Assembly: GCF_002944315.1 (NCBI RefSeq)
Contig: NZ_CP024314.1
Coordinates: 2,294,001 to 2,358,000, forward strand
Reading direction: 5' to 3'
Source of the DNA: Rhizobium sp. NXC24
Lineage (GTDB): Bacteria; Pseudomonadota; Alphaproteobacteria; Rhizobiales; Rhizobiaceae
DNA length: 64,000 bases
Shown: in pieces, positions 9,386 to 17,791 of the stretch
How the letters are laid out: every line of letters begins with the position of its first letter
Position numbering within the stretch: position 1 is the first letter of the stretch
The notes under the pieces: generated by a model
Databases searched by the model: none
Told to the model about the DNA's origin: nothing
Seen by the model: only the letters and a program-made list of their open reading frames with translations
Program-made: the position numbers and the translations under genes

Positions 9386-10219
9386 TCACCAACGCCTGCC
9401 CAAGGGCGGCACCGAGGAACCGGACGGAGCGAGCTTCTCGCGAAGACACGCAGTCCGATCCTTCAGCCAACCTGAGAAACTCAATTCCGGCCGATGCCGC
9501 TCAAGCGGCGCGTATCCGATGACACGACCAGCCTCCTCCAGGTCCCAGCGCATTCCGTCGTTGCGAGAGACGATGTTGATCGCGTGGAAACCTTCGTACC
9601 GGGAGGTAACCGACTTCTCGACAGCCTGCGCCCAGTCCTGATTTCCGAGCCACATCTGCTGGCCCCATGTGCCGAATGCCATCTGTGGGCCGGGCTTGTT
9701 CTCGCCCGGCTGGCAATAGCCGATCCGAAGCGACAGAAACGCCATGCCCGTCTCGTCACTGACCATGCGGCCATAGCGTTCAACGAAGAGCTTCGAAGCG
9801 CCGTATGGATTGACGGGCCGCGGCGGCAGCGCCGAATTCAGCCGATCCTTCCCGAAGCGATATCCACCGAGTACCCAGTTGGAACTGGCAAAGACAAACC
9901 GCTTGACAGCCGCATGTCGCGCTGCGCGCAAGACATTGAGCGCAAGATCGATGTTGAGAGGCGACACGGTGTCCCAATCCCCGGCGGCGCGCGGGTCGGC
10001 GGCTAGATGCAGAACTGTGTCGACGCCCTTGAAGTGTTCAACCCAGGCTTCGTCGTAGACCTCGAGGTTTGCTGTGATGACCTCGGGATCAGCACCACCG
10101 TTTCGGCCGATGCGCGTCAACGACACACCCTCCACCGATTGGAGCGCCATCGTCGCCTTGTGCCCGAGGTTTCCCGTCGATCCCGTCATGAGAACGCGGG
10201 TCGTGGTCGGCGCTGACAT
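9386..10219 (-). CDS. NAD-dependent epimerase/dehydratase family protein, uronate dehydrogenase-like
   Basis: 277 residues of the extended SDR fold. The nucleotide motif is MTGSTGNLG (11-19), the active-site serines lie in ASSNW (111-115), and the catalytic Tyr139 and Lys143 lie in YGASK. The SSN/YGASK pattern and short length resemble uronate dehydrogenases, which oxidise a uronic acid to its lactone, so a lactone product for the SMP-30 enzyme is plausible. It lies 4 bp from the iolD-like stop and 13 bp before the TTG of the hydroxyacid dehydrogenase. Confidence 0.82.
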   Translation of the reverse strand: MSAPTTTRVLMTGSTGNLGHKATMALQSVEGVSLTRIGRNGGADPEVITANLEVYDEAWVEHFKGVDTVLHLAADPRAAGDWDTVSPLNIDLALNVLRAARHAAVKRFVFASSNWVLGGYRFGKDRLNSALPPRPVNPYGASKLFVERYGRMVSDETGMAFLSLRIGYCQPGENKPGPQMAFGTWGQQMWLGNQDWAQAVEKSVTSRYEGFHAINIVSRNDGMRWDLEEAGRVIGYAPLERHRPELSFSGWLKDRTACLREKLAPSGSSVPPLGRRW

Positions 10220-10222
10220 CCG

Positions 10223-12070
10223 TCAGACTCCCTTGCGCTGGTGCTTGCGTTGAGCTTCCTGTGCGTCACGCGCCGTGGCGATCGAGTGACGGTTTGTCAC
10301 CTCCGGCATCCCGACATCCCACCAGGAGCCGCCGTCCATCCACTCGTACGGATGCGTGCGAAGCGCGATGACGTAAGTACGATCGCTCTGGCGCGCGCGA
10401 CCGATCGCCGCCTCGAGCTCTTCGATCGTCGTGACGTTTTCGGATTCCGCGCCCATCGAACGGGCGTGCATGGCGAAGTCGATACGCGGGACCTCGCCGG
10501 CATGTTTCGACGAAGCGAGAAGATTGTTGAATTCCGCCCCGCCTTTTCCAGTCTGCAGGCGATTGATGACGGCGAATCCGCCGTTATCGCAGACGATGCA
10601 AATAATCTTGTTGCCCGTGAGAACCGATGAATAGATGTCGGAGTTCAACATCATGTAGGAGCCGTCACCCAGCATGGCGATGATCTCCCGCTCAGGGTTT
10701 GCGATCTTCTGGCCATAGGCTCCGGCGATCTCGTAACCCATGCAGGAAAACCCGTATTCGGATTCGAACGTCCCAACCCCGATGGACTTCCAAGTGCAAT
10801 AAAGCTCGCCTGGAAGACCGCCGGCCGCGGATACGATCACATCATCCGGCTTCGCATTCCGCTGAACCGCGCCGATGACCTGCGGATAATTCGGGACATC
10901 CTGGTTCGTCCGGCCCGTGCGCTGTTCAACAATGGCGTCCCAGGCTTCCTTTTCCCGGACGGCCTCGTCGGCCCAAGCGGCCGGAGCAAGCCAGTCACCG
11001 AGTTTCGCTGTGATGGCTTCCAGCGACAACTTCGCATCTCCGACGACGGGTTGCGCCATGTGCTTGTTGGCATCGAAGCGGTTTGCATTCAGCGACAGGA
11101 ACTTGACATCCGGATCTCGGAACACGCTCCAGGAACCGGTGATCATGTCCGCCAGCCTCGTGCCGATCGCGATTACCAGATCAGCCTTCTGGCCGATATT
11201 GTTTCCAGCGTTTCCGCCCATGACACCAATCGACGCGATGTTGAGCCGATGGTTATGAAGAAGTGCGGATCTGCCCATGATCGTCTCTGCGACCGGGATG
11301 CCGAAGCGATCGCTGAAATCTGCGAGCTCGTCAGTGGCGCCAGAATAATGAACGCCACCTCCAGCAATGATCAACGGCCGTTTTGCTTCCTTGATCAGGC
11401 GGACAGCAGCGTCGATTTGATGATCAGCGGCCGGATAACGTGGGATCTTGTGCACACGCTCGGCGAAAAAGGATTCCGGATAGTCGAAGGCCTCTCCTTG
11501 CACATCCTGGGCAAGCGAGATGGTGGCGGGACCACAAGCGGCCGGATCGAGCATCAGAGCAACTGCCTGCGGCAGGGAATTGAGGATCTGCTCCGGGCGA
11601 GTGATGCGATCGAAGAATGACGAGACCGCCTTGAAGGCGTCGTTGGTCGTCAGCGACATATCGTGGAAATGCTCGACCTGCTGGAGAACCGGATCCGGAA
11701 GGCGCGAGGCGAAGTTGTCACCGCACAGAAAGAGGACCGGAAGGCGATCGGACATCGCGACGCCAGCGGCCGTCACCATGTTCGAGGAGCCAGGACCAAC
11801 CGACGCCGAGCATACATGGATCTGCTTGCGGCGACGGGCGCGGGCATAGGCCACTGCCGCGAGCGCCATCGACTGCTCGTTCTGGCCGCGATAGGTCGGA
11901 AGTTCGTTCTGCACCTCCTCGAGAGCGGAACCGAGGCAGGTCACATTCCCATGCCCGAAGATCGCATGGACGCCGGCGAAGAGCGGGAGGACATCGCCCT
12001 CATCTTCGATCCTCTGCGCGATTAGAAAACGAACAATCGCCTGCGCGAGCGTCAACCGAACGGTACTCAT
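10223..12070 (-). CDS. iolD: IolD-like ThDP-dependent trihydroxycyclohexane-1,2-dione hydrolase
   Basis: 615 residues, the normal length of IolD (3D-(3,5/4)-trihydroxycyclohexane-1,2-dione hydrolase), which opens the cyclitol ring. The cofactor-activating Glu65 lies in YRGQNEQSMA, and the diphosphate-binding motif runs from LGDGSYMM to the CDNGG stretch about 30 residues later. The N-terminal segment GVHAIFGHGNVTCLG is highly IolD-like. It is the first gene of the long minus-strand operon, so its 5' region (12071-12294) holds the operon promoter. True IolD and paralogues acting on related diketones cannot be separated here. Confidence 0.85.
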   Translation of the reverse strand: MSTVRLTLAQAIVRFLIAQRIEDEGDVLPLFAGVHAIFGHGNVTCLGSALEEVQNELPTYRGQNEQSMALAAVAYARARRRKQIHVCSASVGPGSSNMVTAAGVAMSDRLPVLFLCGDNFASRLPDPVLQQVEHFHDMSLTTNDAFKAVSSFFDRITRPEQILNSLPQAVALMLDPAACGPATISLAQDVQGEAFDYPESFFAERVHKIPRYPAADHQIDAAVRLIKEAKRPLIIAGGGVHYSGATDELADFSDRFGIPVAETIMGRSALLHNHRLNIASIGVMGGNAGNNIGQKADLVIAIGTRLADMITGSWSVFRDPDVKFLSLNANRFDANKHMAQPVVGDAKLSLEAITAKLGDWLAPAAWADEAVREKEAWDAIVEQRTGRTNQDVPNYPQVIGAVQRNAKPDDVIVSAAGGLPGELYCTWKSIGVGTFESEYGFSCMGYEIAGAYGQKIANPEREIIAMLGDGSYMMLNSDIYSSVLTGNKIICIVCDNGGFAVINRLQTGKGGAEFNNLLASSKHAGEVPRIDFAMHARSMGAESENVTTIEELEAAIGRARQSDRTYVIALRTHPYEWMDGGSWWDVGMPEVTNRHSIATARDAQEAQRKHQRKGV

Positions 12071-12294
12071 GAATTTCCTCCTTCAGGCGCCTCTAATCAG
12101 ATCGCGTGACGTTAGCGACCGCTGGCCGCTATTCACTGCTGCGACTGATCACCTCCTCATCTGTCTTCGCGTCCATCGACGGAGGTCTTCGGAAGCGATG
12201 GCGATACATATTTCACATTCAAAACACGCTGTCAACATATCGCGCAACTGCGCGATTATCGCACATTGACATGATATCAAGGACGTGAGATTAG
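12071..12294. promoter_or_regulatory. Divergent promoter region with perfect 18-bp palindrome (candidate IclR operator)
   Basis: The intergenic region between the iolD-led operon and the IclR gene. It contains ATCGCGCAACTGCGCGAT at 12239-12256, an 8-bp perfect inverted repeat with a 2-bp spacer, in an AT-richer stretch 39 bp before the regulator start. The spacing and symmetry fit an operator bound by the adjacent IclR-type dimer and controlling both directions. No clear -35/-10 hexamers could be assigned with confidence. Confidence 0.6.
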
Positions 12295-13098
12295 ATGCTC
12301 ATGGACAATGACATTCAAAAGCGCGACTTCGCGCAGACCCTCGCGAGAGGCCTGAACTGCTTGGAAAAGCTGGCCGAAACGGATGCTCCGGCAACATGCA
12401 CTGAGGTCGCCCGCGCGATGGATGTCAGCCGCGCCGCGGCCCGAAGGATATTGCTTACATTAGAGAGCCTGGGATACGTGAAGGAGGAGCGCGGTCTATA
12501 CGCTTCCACACCAAAGGTCCTATCGCTTGGACGGGGCGTACTTCATCGGACGAATGTCTGGACGGCGGCGTCCTCGATCATCATGCGTCTTGCCGATGAG
12601 TTGAACGAACCTTGTTCTATCTCGGTGCTGGAAGGGCTCGACATCCTGTTCGTCAGCCGCGACGCCACGCGCCGGATCTATACGTCTCGACTGGGTGTCG
12701 GCGATCGCCTTCCCGCCCACTGTTCGGCCAGTGGCAAGATGCTGCTTGCTTCATTACCTTTCAACGAATTGGACCAAAGGCTCGACGGTGTCACTCTGCG
12801 TAAACAGGGGCCTGCCTCCATTACGGATGTCGATATCCTGAAATTGAAACTGGGCGAGGCTCGGCAGGCCGATTTCGCAACTGCAGTCGATGAGATGGAG
12901 AACGGCACCATCTCGATAGCCGTTCCACTTCGCGAGAGGGGCGGTCGCGTCGTAGCTGCGATGAGCGTTGCGTCTCACCGAGACCGGATGGCACCTGGGG
13001 AGTTGGAAGAAAGAATTCTGCCGCCGCTCCGACGTTCCGCACGGGAGGTTCAAGACATATTGCGAGATTACCAAGATCGAAACTGGGCGGTACTTTAG
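12295..13098 (+). CDS. IclR-family transcriptional regulator
   Basis: 267 residues: an N-terminal winged helix-turn-helix (about residues 15-75; TCTEVARAMDVSRAAARRIL is the recognition unit) and a C-terminal IclR effector-binding domain (about 85-255, with LPAHCSASGKMLLA). It is transcribed away from the catabolic operon and is its probable local regulator, most often a repressor relieved by a pathway metabolite in this family. ATG at 12295 and ATG at 12301 are both possible starts, with no strong RBS to decide. Confidence 0.9.
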   Translation: MLMDNDIQKRDFAQTLARGLNCLEKLAETDAPATCTEVARAMDVSRAAARRILLTLESLGYVKEERGLYASTPKVLSLGRGVLHRTNVWTAASSIIMRLADELNEPCSISVLEGLDILFVSRDATRRIYTSRLGVGDRLPAHCSASGKMLLASLPFNELDQRLDGVTLRKQGPASITDVDILKLKLGEARQADFATAVDEMENGTISIAVPLRERGGRVVAAMSVASHRDRMAPGELEERILPPLRRSAREVQDILRDYQDRNWAVL

Positions 13099-13468
13099 AA
13101 GGCGCCCGGCGGCGGCAACGAAACTAGACTTGAAGTCAGCTAGGTGCAACCGTCATCAAAGTCGAGCCCCTCTCCGGTGGCAAGAGAAACCGTGCATCCA
13201 GTCGAGATCCGGACCATCGGCGAAAAAAGGTCGAAGAAGAGTTCGGCTTCGCCGAAATGCAAGTTCTTTCCTTCGAGAACCTCTTTACACCGACCGTCGC
13301 ACGAACTGCTGGCACCAAGCATCACGGACATCGAAGCCACCTTTCGGCAGGAATTTGAAGGGATGACAGTCGATGCTGTGATATTGGAAGATTTGCTGGA
13401 GGCGAGGAAGCGGCTGCTCGCCGACATTCGCGACAAGCTGGCCTCTACGATCTTAATAGCTATTGTCT
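13099..13468. other. 370-bp region without a convincing gene
   Basis: Lies between the IclR gene and the convergently transcribed GntR gene. Short open frames exist on both strands (for example 13144-13542 plus and 13140-13436 minus), but they overlap each other or the GntR gene, lack ribosome binding sites, and show no family I recognise. It may be a decayed gene remnant; nothing definite can be named. Confidence 0.5.
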
Positions 13469-14137
13469 CTATTCGGCTTCCTCGCCGATTTCCATATAGC
13501 GTGCCAATGCCAGGGCCGCATTCAGCATGTGCTCGCGCATGATCAAAGCTGCTTCCGTCGCATCACCGCGCATCATGGCTCGCAGGATCGCCTCATGCTC
13601 ATGAAATGACGCTTCCAATCGCTTCGGCTGACGTAGCTGAGTTCTGCGAAATGGCAGGAGCCTTGCACGCAGCCGCATCAATTCATCAAACAGAAACTCA
13701 TTATGTGCGCCGCGATACAGCGTTTCGTGGAAAGATAAATTGAGTTTGTCATATTGTTCAAAGTCGTCCGCTTTTGCCGCAAGGTCGGAACGCTCGTGAA
13801 TCTCAGCCAGAACCGCGCGTTCCATGCCAGTTATGCGATGAGTTGCCAGACGGACGCACATGCATTCCATCTCTGCAGTCACTTCGAACATCTCCATAAG
13901 CCGCGGCAAGGTCAGCGGCAGGACCGTTGCACCGCGTCGGGGGCGGATCTCAACCAAGCCGATCGCCTCCAGCTGACGTAGAGCCTCCCTTACCGGCGTA
14001 CGAGAAGCGCCAAAGCGGCTACTCAGCGTTGCCTCGTCCAGACTCGTACCAGGCCTTATGGCGCCGGAGGAAATCTCATCCATCAGCACTAATTTAATGC
14101 GCTGACCGATCGATCCGGCTTCGTCAATTTCAGTCAT
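13469..14137 (-). CDS. GntR-family transcriptional regulator, FCD subfamily
   Basis: 222 residues. The winged helix-turn-helix occupies about residues 10-75 (SRTPVREALRQLEAIGLVEI is the hallmark), followed by an all-helical FCD ligand domain with the metal-binding pattern around SFHETLYRGAHN and further histidines in SFHEHE and REHM. It is transcribed 74 bp downstream of acsA and may be co-transcribed with it. FCD regulators commonly control organic-acid use, and known malonate regulators of rhizobia belong to GntR, so this is the best local candidate for control of the malonate genes; the assignment is inference. Confidence 0.85.
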   Translation of the reverse strand: MTEIDEAGSIGQRIKLVLMDEISSGAIRPGTSLDEATLSSRFGASRTPVREALRQLEAIGLVEIRPRRGATVLPLTLPRLMEMFEVTAEMECMCVRLATHRITGMERAVLAEIHERSDLAAKADDFEQYDKLNLSFHETLYRGAHNEFLFDELMRLRARLLPFRRTQLRQPKRLEASFHEHEAILRAMMRGDATEAALIMREHMLNAALALARYMEIGEEAE

Positions 14138-14211
14138 TTCAAACCTTACTTCCGATTTGGCGGTTCGGTTTTACACCATCCAATTCGAAAGATAGCAATC
14201 AATATAAAGCA

Positions 14212-16170
14212 TCAAGCCGCATCCGCCCTGTTCTGCCGGTTGGCGATCAGATCATCGACAACAGCGGGATCGGCCAGCGTTGAGGTATCGCCGAGTGCGC
14301 CGAAATCGTCTTCGGCGATCTTGCGCAGGATGCGGCGCATGATCTTGCCGGAGCGGGTTTTCGGCAGGCCCGGGGCGAACTGGATCTTGTCGGGCGAGGC
14401 GATCGGGCCGATTTGGGCGCGAACATGTTTGACGAGCTCCTGGCGCAACGTATCCGAACCCTCCTGACCCGCCATCAGCGTCACGTAGCAATAGATGCCC
14501 TGCCCCTTGATCGCATGTGGATAGCCGACAACGGCGGCTTCCGAGACATGCTGGTGCGAGACGAGGGCCGATTCGACTTCGGCCGTGCCGAGCCGGTGGC
14601 CGGAGACGTTCAGCACGTCGTCGACGCGGCCTGTGATCCAATAATAGCCGTCCTCGTCACGCCGGCAGCCGTCGCCGGTAAAATATTTGCCCTTGTAGGT
14701 GGAGAAATAGGTCTGGATGAAGCGTTCGTGGTCGCCGTAGACCGTGCGCATCTGGCCGGGCCAGCTATCGGCGATGACGAGATTGCCGTCGGCCGCCCCT
14801 TCCAGCAGATTGCCCTCATTGTCCACCAATTGCGGCTGGACGCCGAAGAACGGGGTCGTCGCCGAACCCGGCTTCAGGTCGGTCGCACCCGGCAATGGCG
14901 TGATCATGTGGCCGCCGGTCTCCGTCTGCCACCAGGTATCGACGATCGGGCAGCGGCCATCGCCGACGACGTTATAGTACCATTCCCAGACTTCCGGATT
15001 GATCGGCTCGCCGACCGTGCCGAGCAGGCGCAGGCTGGAGCGCGACGAGCGCTTGACGAACTGATCGCCGGCACCCATCAGCGAGCGGATCGCCGTCGGC
15101 GCCGTATAGAAGATATTGACCTTGTGCTTGTCGATGACCTCCCAGAAGCGGCCCTGATCCGGGAAATTCGGCACGCCTTCGAACATCAGCGAGGTCGCGC
15201 CGTTCGCCAGCGGCCCGTAGACGATATAGGAATGGCCGGTCACCCAGCCGACATCGGCCGTGCACCAGTAGATGTCGCCGGGATGATAATCGAAGACATA
15301 TTCATGCGTCATCGCCGCATAGACAAGATAGCCGCCCGTCGTGTGCAGCACGCCCTTCGGCTTGCCGGTCGAACCCGACGTATAGAGGATGAACAGCGGG
15401 TCTTCCGCCTTCATCTTCGCCGGCGGGCAGTCCGGTTTCACCTTGGCGACCTCCTCGTGATACCAGAGATCGCGACCCGGCGCCCAACCGGTCTTGCCGC
15501 CGGTGCGGCGCACGACCAGCACCTTTTCCACGGTGACATAGTGCCGGCCGGCAATGTGGATCGCCGTATCGGTATTGTCCTTGAGCGGCACCGGCTTGCC
15601 ACCGCGCAGGCCCTCGTCGCAGGTAATGACGAAGGTCGACTGGCAATCGATGATGCGGCCGGCCAGCGCCTCCGGGGAGAAACCACCGAAGACGACGGAG
15701 TGCACGGCGCCAATACGGGCGCAGGCAAGCATCGCATAGGCGGCCTCGGGGATCATCGGCACGTAGATGGTGACGCGATCGCCCTTCTTGACGCCCTGCT
15801 TCTTCAGGACATTCGCCAGCCGGCAGACATGCTCGTAGAGCTCGTTATAGGTGATCTTCTTGTCGATATAGGGATTGTCGCCCTCCCAGATGAAGGCCAC
15901 GTCATCGCCGTGCTTCTTCAGGTGGCGGTCGATGCAATTGTAAGAGACGTTGGTCAGTCCGTCTTCGAACCATTTGATTGAGACCTTGCCCGTGAAAGAC
16001 GTGTTCTTGACCTTGGTGTAGGGCTTGAACCAGTCGATGCGTTCGCCGTGCTTGCCCCAGAACCTGTCGGGATCCTCGACGCTTTGCTTGTACCATTTCT
16101 GATATTTCGCCGCGTCGATCAAAGCGCGCGCTTGAACCGGCTTCGTCACCGGATGAATCTTTTCCGACAT
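14212..16170 (-). CDS. acsA: Acetyl-CoA synthetase (AMP-forming)
   Basis: 652 residues, exactly the usual length. The ATP-binding loop [11 protein letters not shown] is at 263-273, WWQTETGG at 413-420, and the acetylation-regulated catalytic Lys609 lies in RSGKIMRR (607-614). The enzyme makes acetyl-CoA from acetate, ATP and CoA via acetyl-AMP in the cytoplasm. I choose the second of two adjacent ATGs (16170) because AGGAGGAA is better spaced from it. It follows madLM on the same strand; malonate decarboxylation by the Mdc complex releases acetate, which this enzyme can feed into central metabolism. Confidence 0.96.
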   Translation of the reverse strand: MSEKIHPVTKPVQARALIDAAKYQKWYKQSVEDPDRFWGKHGERIDWFKPYTKVKNTSFTGKVSIKWFEDGLTNVSYNCIDRHLKKHGDDVAFIWEGDNPYIDKKITYNELYEHVCRLANVLKKQGVKKGDRVTIYVPMIPEAAYAMLACARIGAVHSVVFGGFSPEALAGRIIDCQSTFVITCDEGLRGGKPVPLKDNTDTAIHIAGRHYVTVEKVLVVRRTGGKTGWAPGRDLWYHEEVAKVKPDCPPAKMKAEDPLFILYTSGSTGKPKGVLHTTGGYLVYAAMTHEYVFDYHPGDIYWCTADVGWVTGHSYIVYGPLANGATSLMFEGVPNFPDQGRFWEVIDKHKVNIFYTAPTAIRSLMGAGDQFVKRSSRSSLRLLGTVGEPINPEVWEWYYNVVGDGRCPIVDTWWQTETGGHMITPLPGATDLKPGSATTPFFGVQPQLVDNEGNLLEGAADGNLVIADSWPGQMRTVYGDHERFIQTYFSTYKGKYFTGDGCRRDEDGYYWITGRVDDVLNVSGHRLGTAEVESALVSHQHVSEAAVVGYPHAIKGQGIYCYVTLMAGQEGSDTLRQELVKHVRAQIGPIASPDKIQFAPGLPKTRSGKIMRRILRKIAEDDFGALGDTSTLADPAVVDDLIANRQNRADAA

Positions 16171-16389
16171 CATTTCCTCCTCCCGTGGGCTCGCTGGGGG
16201 ATCCCGCAGCGGCCTTATCAAGCCTCTAAAATATTCGACATAGGCACCCTCTCAGCATCTTTGTCGCCCAAGTCGTGGATGAGGTTCATGGTGCGGCTTC
16301 ATCGAGCGATTGCGTCCCAAAGTCATGGTTTAGGTCACCAAACGCACCCATGTCGCCTCGATCTCCCTCAAATCCCTTTCATTGAGCCG

Positions 16390-16405
16390 CATGCCGGCCG
16401 GCATG
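16390..16405. repeat. 16-bp perfect palindrome downstream of madM
   Basis: CATGCCGGCCGGCATG is a fully self-complementary site 11 bp beyond the madM stop codon, in the 246-bp gap before acsA. It could fold as a 6-bp stem with a GGCC loop (weak terminator without a T-run) or act as a protein-binding site upstream of acsA. The function is undecided. Confidence 0.5.
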
Positions 16406-16416
16406 TTCACGCCACT

Positions 16417-17181
16417 TCAGCCTCCCACAATCGCCCGTACGGCAAGATAAAGGATCGAAGGTGCGACGAGGCAGCCCAGCCCCGTATGAAACGTCGCAGT
16501 CAATGCGCCATAGGGAACGAGACGACGATCGGTCGCCGCCAAGCCGCCCGACACGCCGCTGACGGTTCCCATCAGGCCACCGAACACCATGGCGCTACGG
16601 GGATTGTCGAGACCGATCGCCCTGGCGACAATCGGGGTTCCGACCATGACAAGGACCGCCTTGAAAACACCGGTCGCGATGGACAGCGCGATCACCGCTG
16701 AGCTTGCGCCCAGAGCGGCACCCGTCACAGGTCCCACAATGTAAGTAACGGCACCGGCACCGATCGTCGTTATGGATACGGCATCCGTGTAACCGAAAGC
16801 GACGGCGAGCAACGACCCGATGATGAACGGGAGCAGCGTGCCGAGGCCAAGGGCCAGTGCACCGACGGCACCAGCCTTACGCGCCTGCGCAACGTCCACT
16901 TCAAAGGCTGTGGCGACGATGGCGAAATCGCGCAGCATGGCTCCGCCCATCAGGCCGATGCCGCTGAGGATGGGAATATCCACAACCCCTTTTTCGCCTC
17001 CGGTCCACAGACCAGCGGCAAAGGCTGCCGCGAGCCCCAGAACGATTGCAATGGCTGAGCCGTGGACGCGGCCAAACAGGATATGTTTAGAAATGGCGTT
17101 CGACAGCCACATGACCAATCCAACGATCGCAAACGCGGTGAGCAGACTGTTGGCGGTCAAGCCGTGTTTCAAGATCTCCAT
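16417..17181 (-). CDS. madM: Malonate transporter subunit MadM
   Basis: 254 residues, nearly all hydrophobic helices (about seven to nine spans). The N-terminal segment GLVMWLSNAISKHILFGRVHGSAIAI and the region GIGLMGGAMLRDFAIVATAFEVD are typical of MadM, the larger subunit of the sodium-dependent two-component malonate importer. It lies 11 bp after madL and the two work as a pair. Placement opposite the mdc operon confirms the role. Confidence 0.93.
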   Translation of the reverse strand: MEILKHGLTANSLLTAFAIVGLVMWLSNAISKHILFGRVHGSAIAIVLGLAAAFAAGLWTGGEKGVVDIPILSGIGLMGGAMLRDFAIVATAFEVDVAQARKAGAVGALALGLGTLLPFIIGSLLAVAFGYTDAVSITTIGAGAVTYIVGPVTGAALGASSAVIALSIATGVFKAVLVMVGTPIVARAIGLDNPRSAMVFGGLMGTVSGVSGGLAATDRRLVPYGALTATFHTGLGCLVAPSILYLAVRAIVGG

Positions 17182-17192
17182 GAAAGCCTCCC

Positions 17193-17615
17193 TCAGGCCG
17201 CGTTGCCGGAGGTGGCAAGCTCACCCCTGGCCCTCGCTTCGATTTCATCCATCGTTTCGCCTCTCTCGCCGAGACGGCTCATCAGCGCGACGGTCGCGAA
17301 GCAAACGAAAACCGTCACGATCCCGGCAATCAGCACCAGCGGACCGCTACGCGCAGCCACCAACACGTTCTGTTGAGCCGCCATGGCAACGACGATCGGA
17401 ATATAGAGAGCGCCCCAGAACTCGACGCCGAGTTTGAGCGGCAGCGTCAACAGACCCCGCCTGCTCAGCCATAACCGCGTGGCGATGAGCAGGATCATGG
17501 CTATGCCGACGCCGCCGACATTCGCCTTTACGCCAAGCACCATCCCCAGGAGGTCACCGAGGATACTCCCCAAGAGGGTACAAAGGGCAAGCATTGCGAC
17601 ACCGGAGATCACCAT
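17193..17615 (-). CDS. madL: Malonate transporter subunit MadL
   Basis: 140 residues, the normal size of MadL, with about four membrane helices; GDLLGMVLGVKANVGGVGIAMILL is the characteristic glycine-rich segment. I start at ATG 17615 because GGGGAGGATCATCC directly precedes it; an open frame continues upstream but crosses the promoter and mdcA. With MadM it forms the malonate importer. The start overlaps the end of a possible 17-codon leader ORF (17609-17662). Confidence 0.93.
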   Translation of the reverse strand: MVISGVAMLALCTLLGSILGDLLGMVLGVKANVGGVGIAMILLIATRLWLSRRGLLTLPLKLGVEFWGALYIPIVVAMAAQQNVLVAARSGPLVLIAGIVTVFVCFATVALMSRLGERGETMDEIEARARGELATSGNAA

Positions 17616-17662
17616 GGATGATCCTCCCCATATGCGTGCCCGAAGAAATACAAGATCGACAT
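17609..17662 (-). CDS. Possible 17-codon leader ORF overlapping madL start
   Basis: ATG at 17662 is preceded by GGGAGGAGAACAA, a strong ribosome binding site, and encodes MSILYFFGHAYGEDHPW before a TGA that overlaps the madL ATG region. The arrangement would couple madL translation to reading of the leader. There is no homology evidence; it is proposed from the RBS and overlap alone and could be accidental. Confidence 0.35.
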   Translation of the reverse strand: MSILYFFGHAYGEDHPW

Positions 17663-17791
17663 TTGTTCTCCTCCCATGAATACAAAGATGCCGTATATCG
17701 AAATTAAAATACACATTATTGCGTTCCTGGCAATTGTATATATAGTGAACGCACGAAAACGCTCTCTTGCGCATACAAAGGGCAATCGAAA
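17616..17791. promoter_or_regulatory. Divergent madL/mdcA promoter region with repeated ATACAA-type half-sites
   Basis: An AT-rich region between madL and mdcA. ATACAAAG occurs at 17680-17687 and again at 17773-17780, with ATACAAG at 17648-17654 and TTGTATATATAG at 17734-17745 in the opposite sense. The known rhizobial malonate regulator of the GntR family recognises a TTGTATACAA-like palindrome, so these degenerate half-sites are candidate operators controlling both malonate uptake and decarboxylation. Confidence 0.4.

Noticed and set aside
13140..13436. Minus-strand frame of 98 codons in the IclR-GntR gap
   Set aside because: Overlaps a plus-strand frame of similar length, has no RBS and no family similarity that I can recognise; listed only as part of the gene-free region.
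14413..15981. Plus-strand open frame of 522 codons
   Set aside because: Lies entirely antisense to acsA, which has full-length, motif-complete coding; the frame has an arginine/aspartate-rich shadow composition and no RBS.
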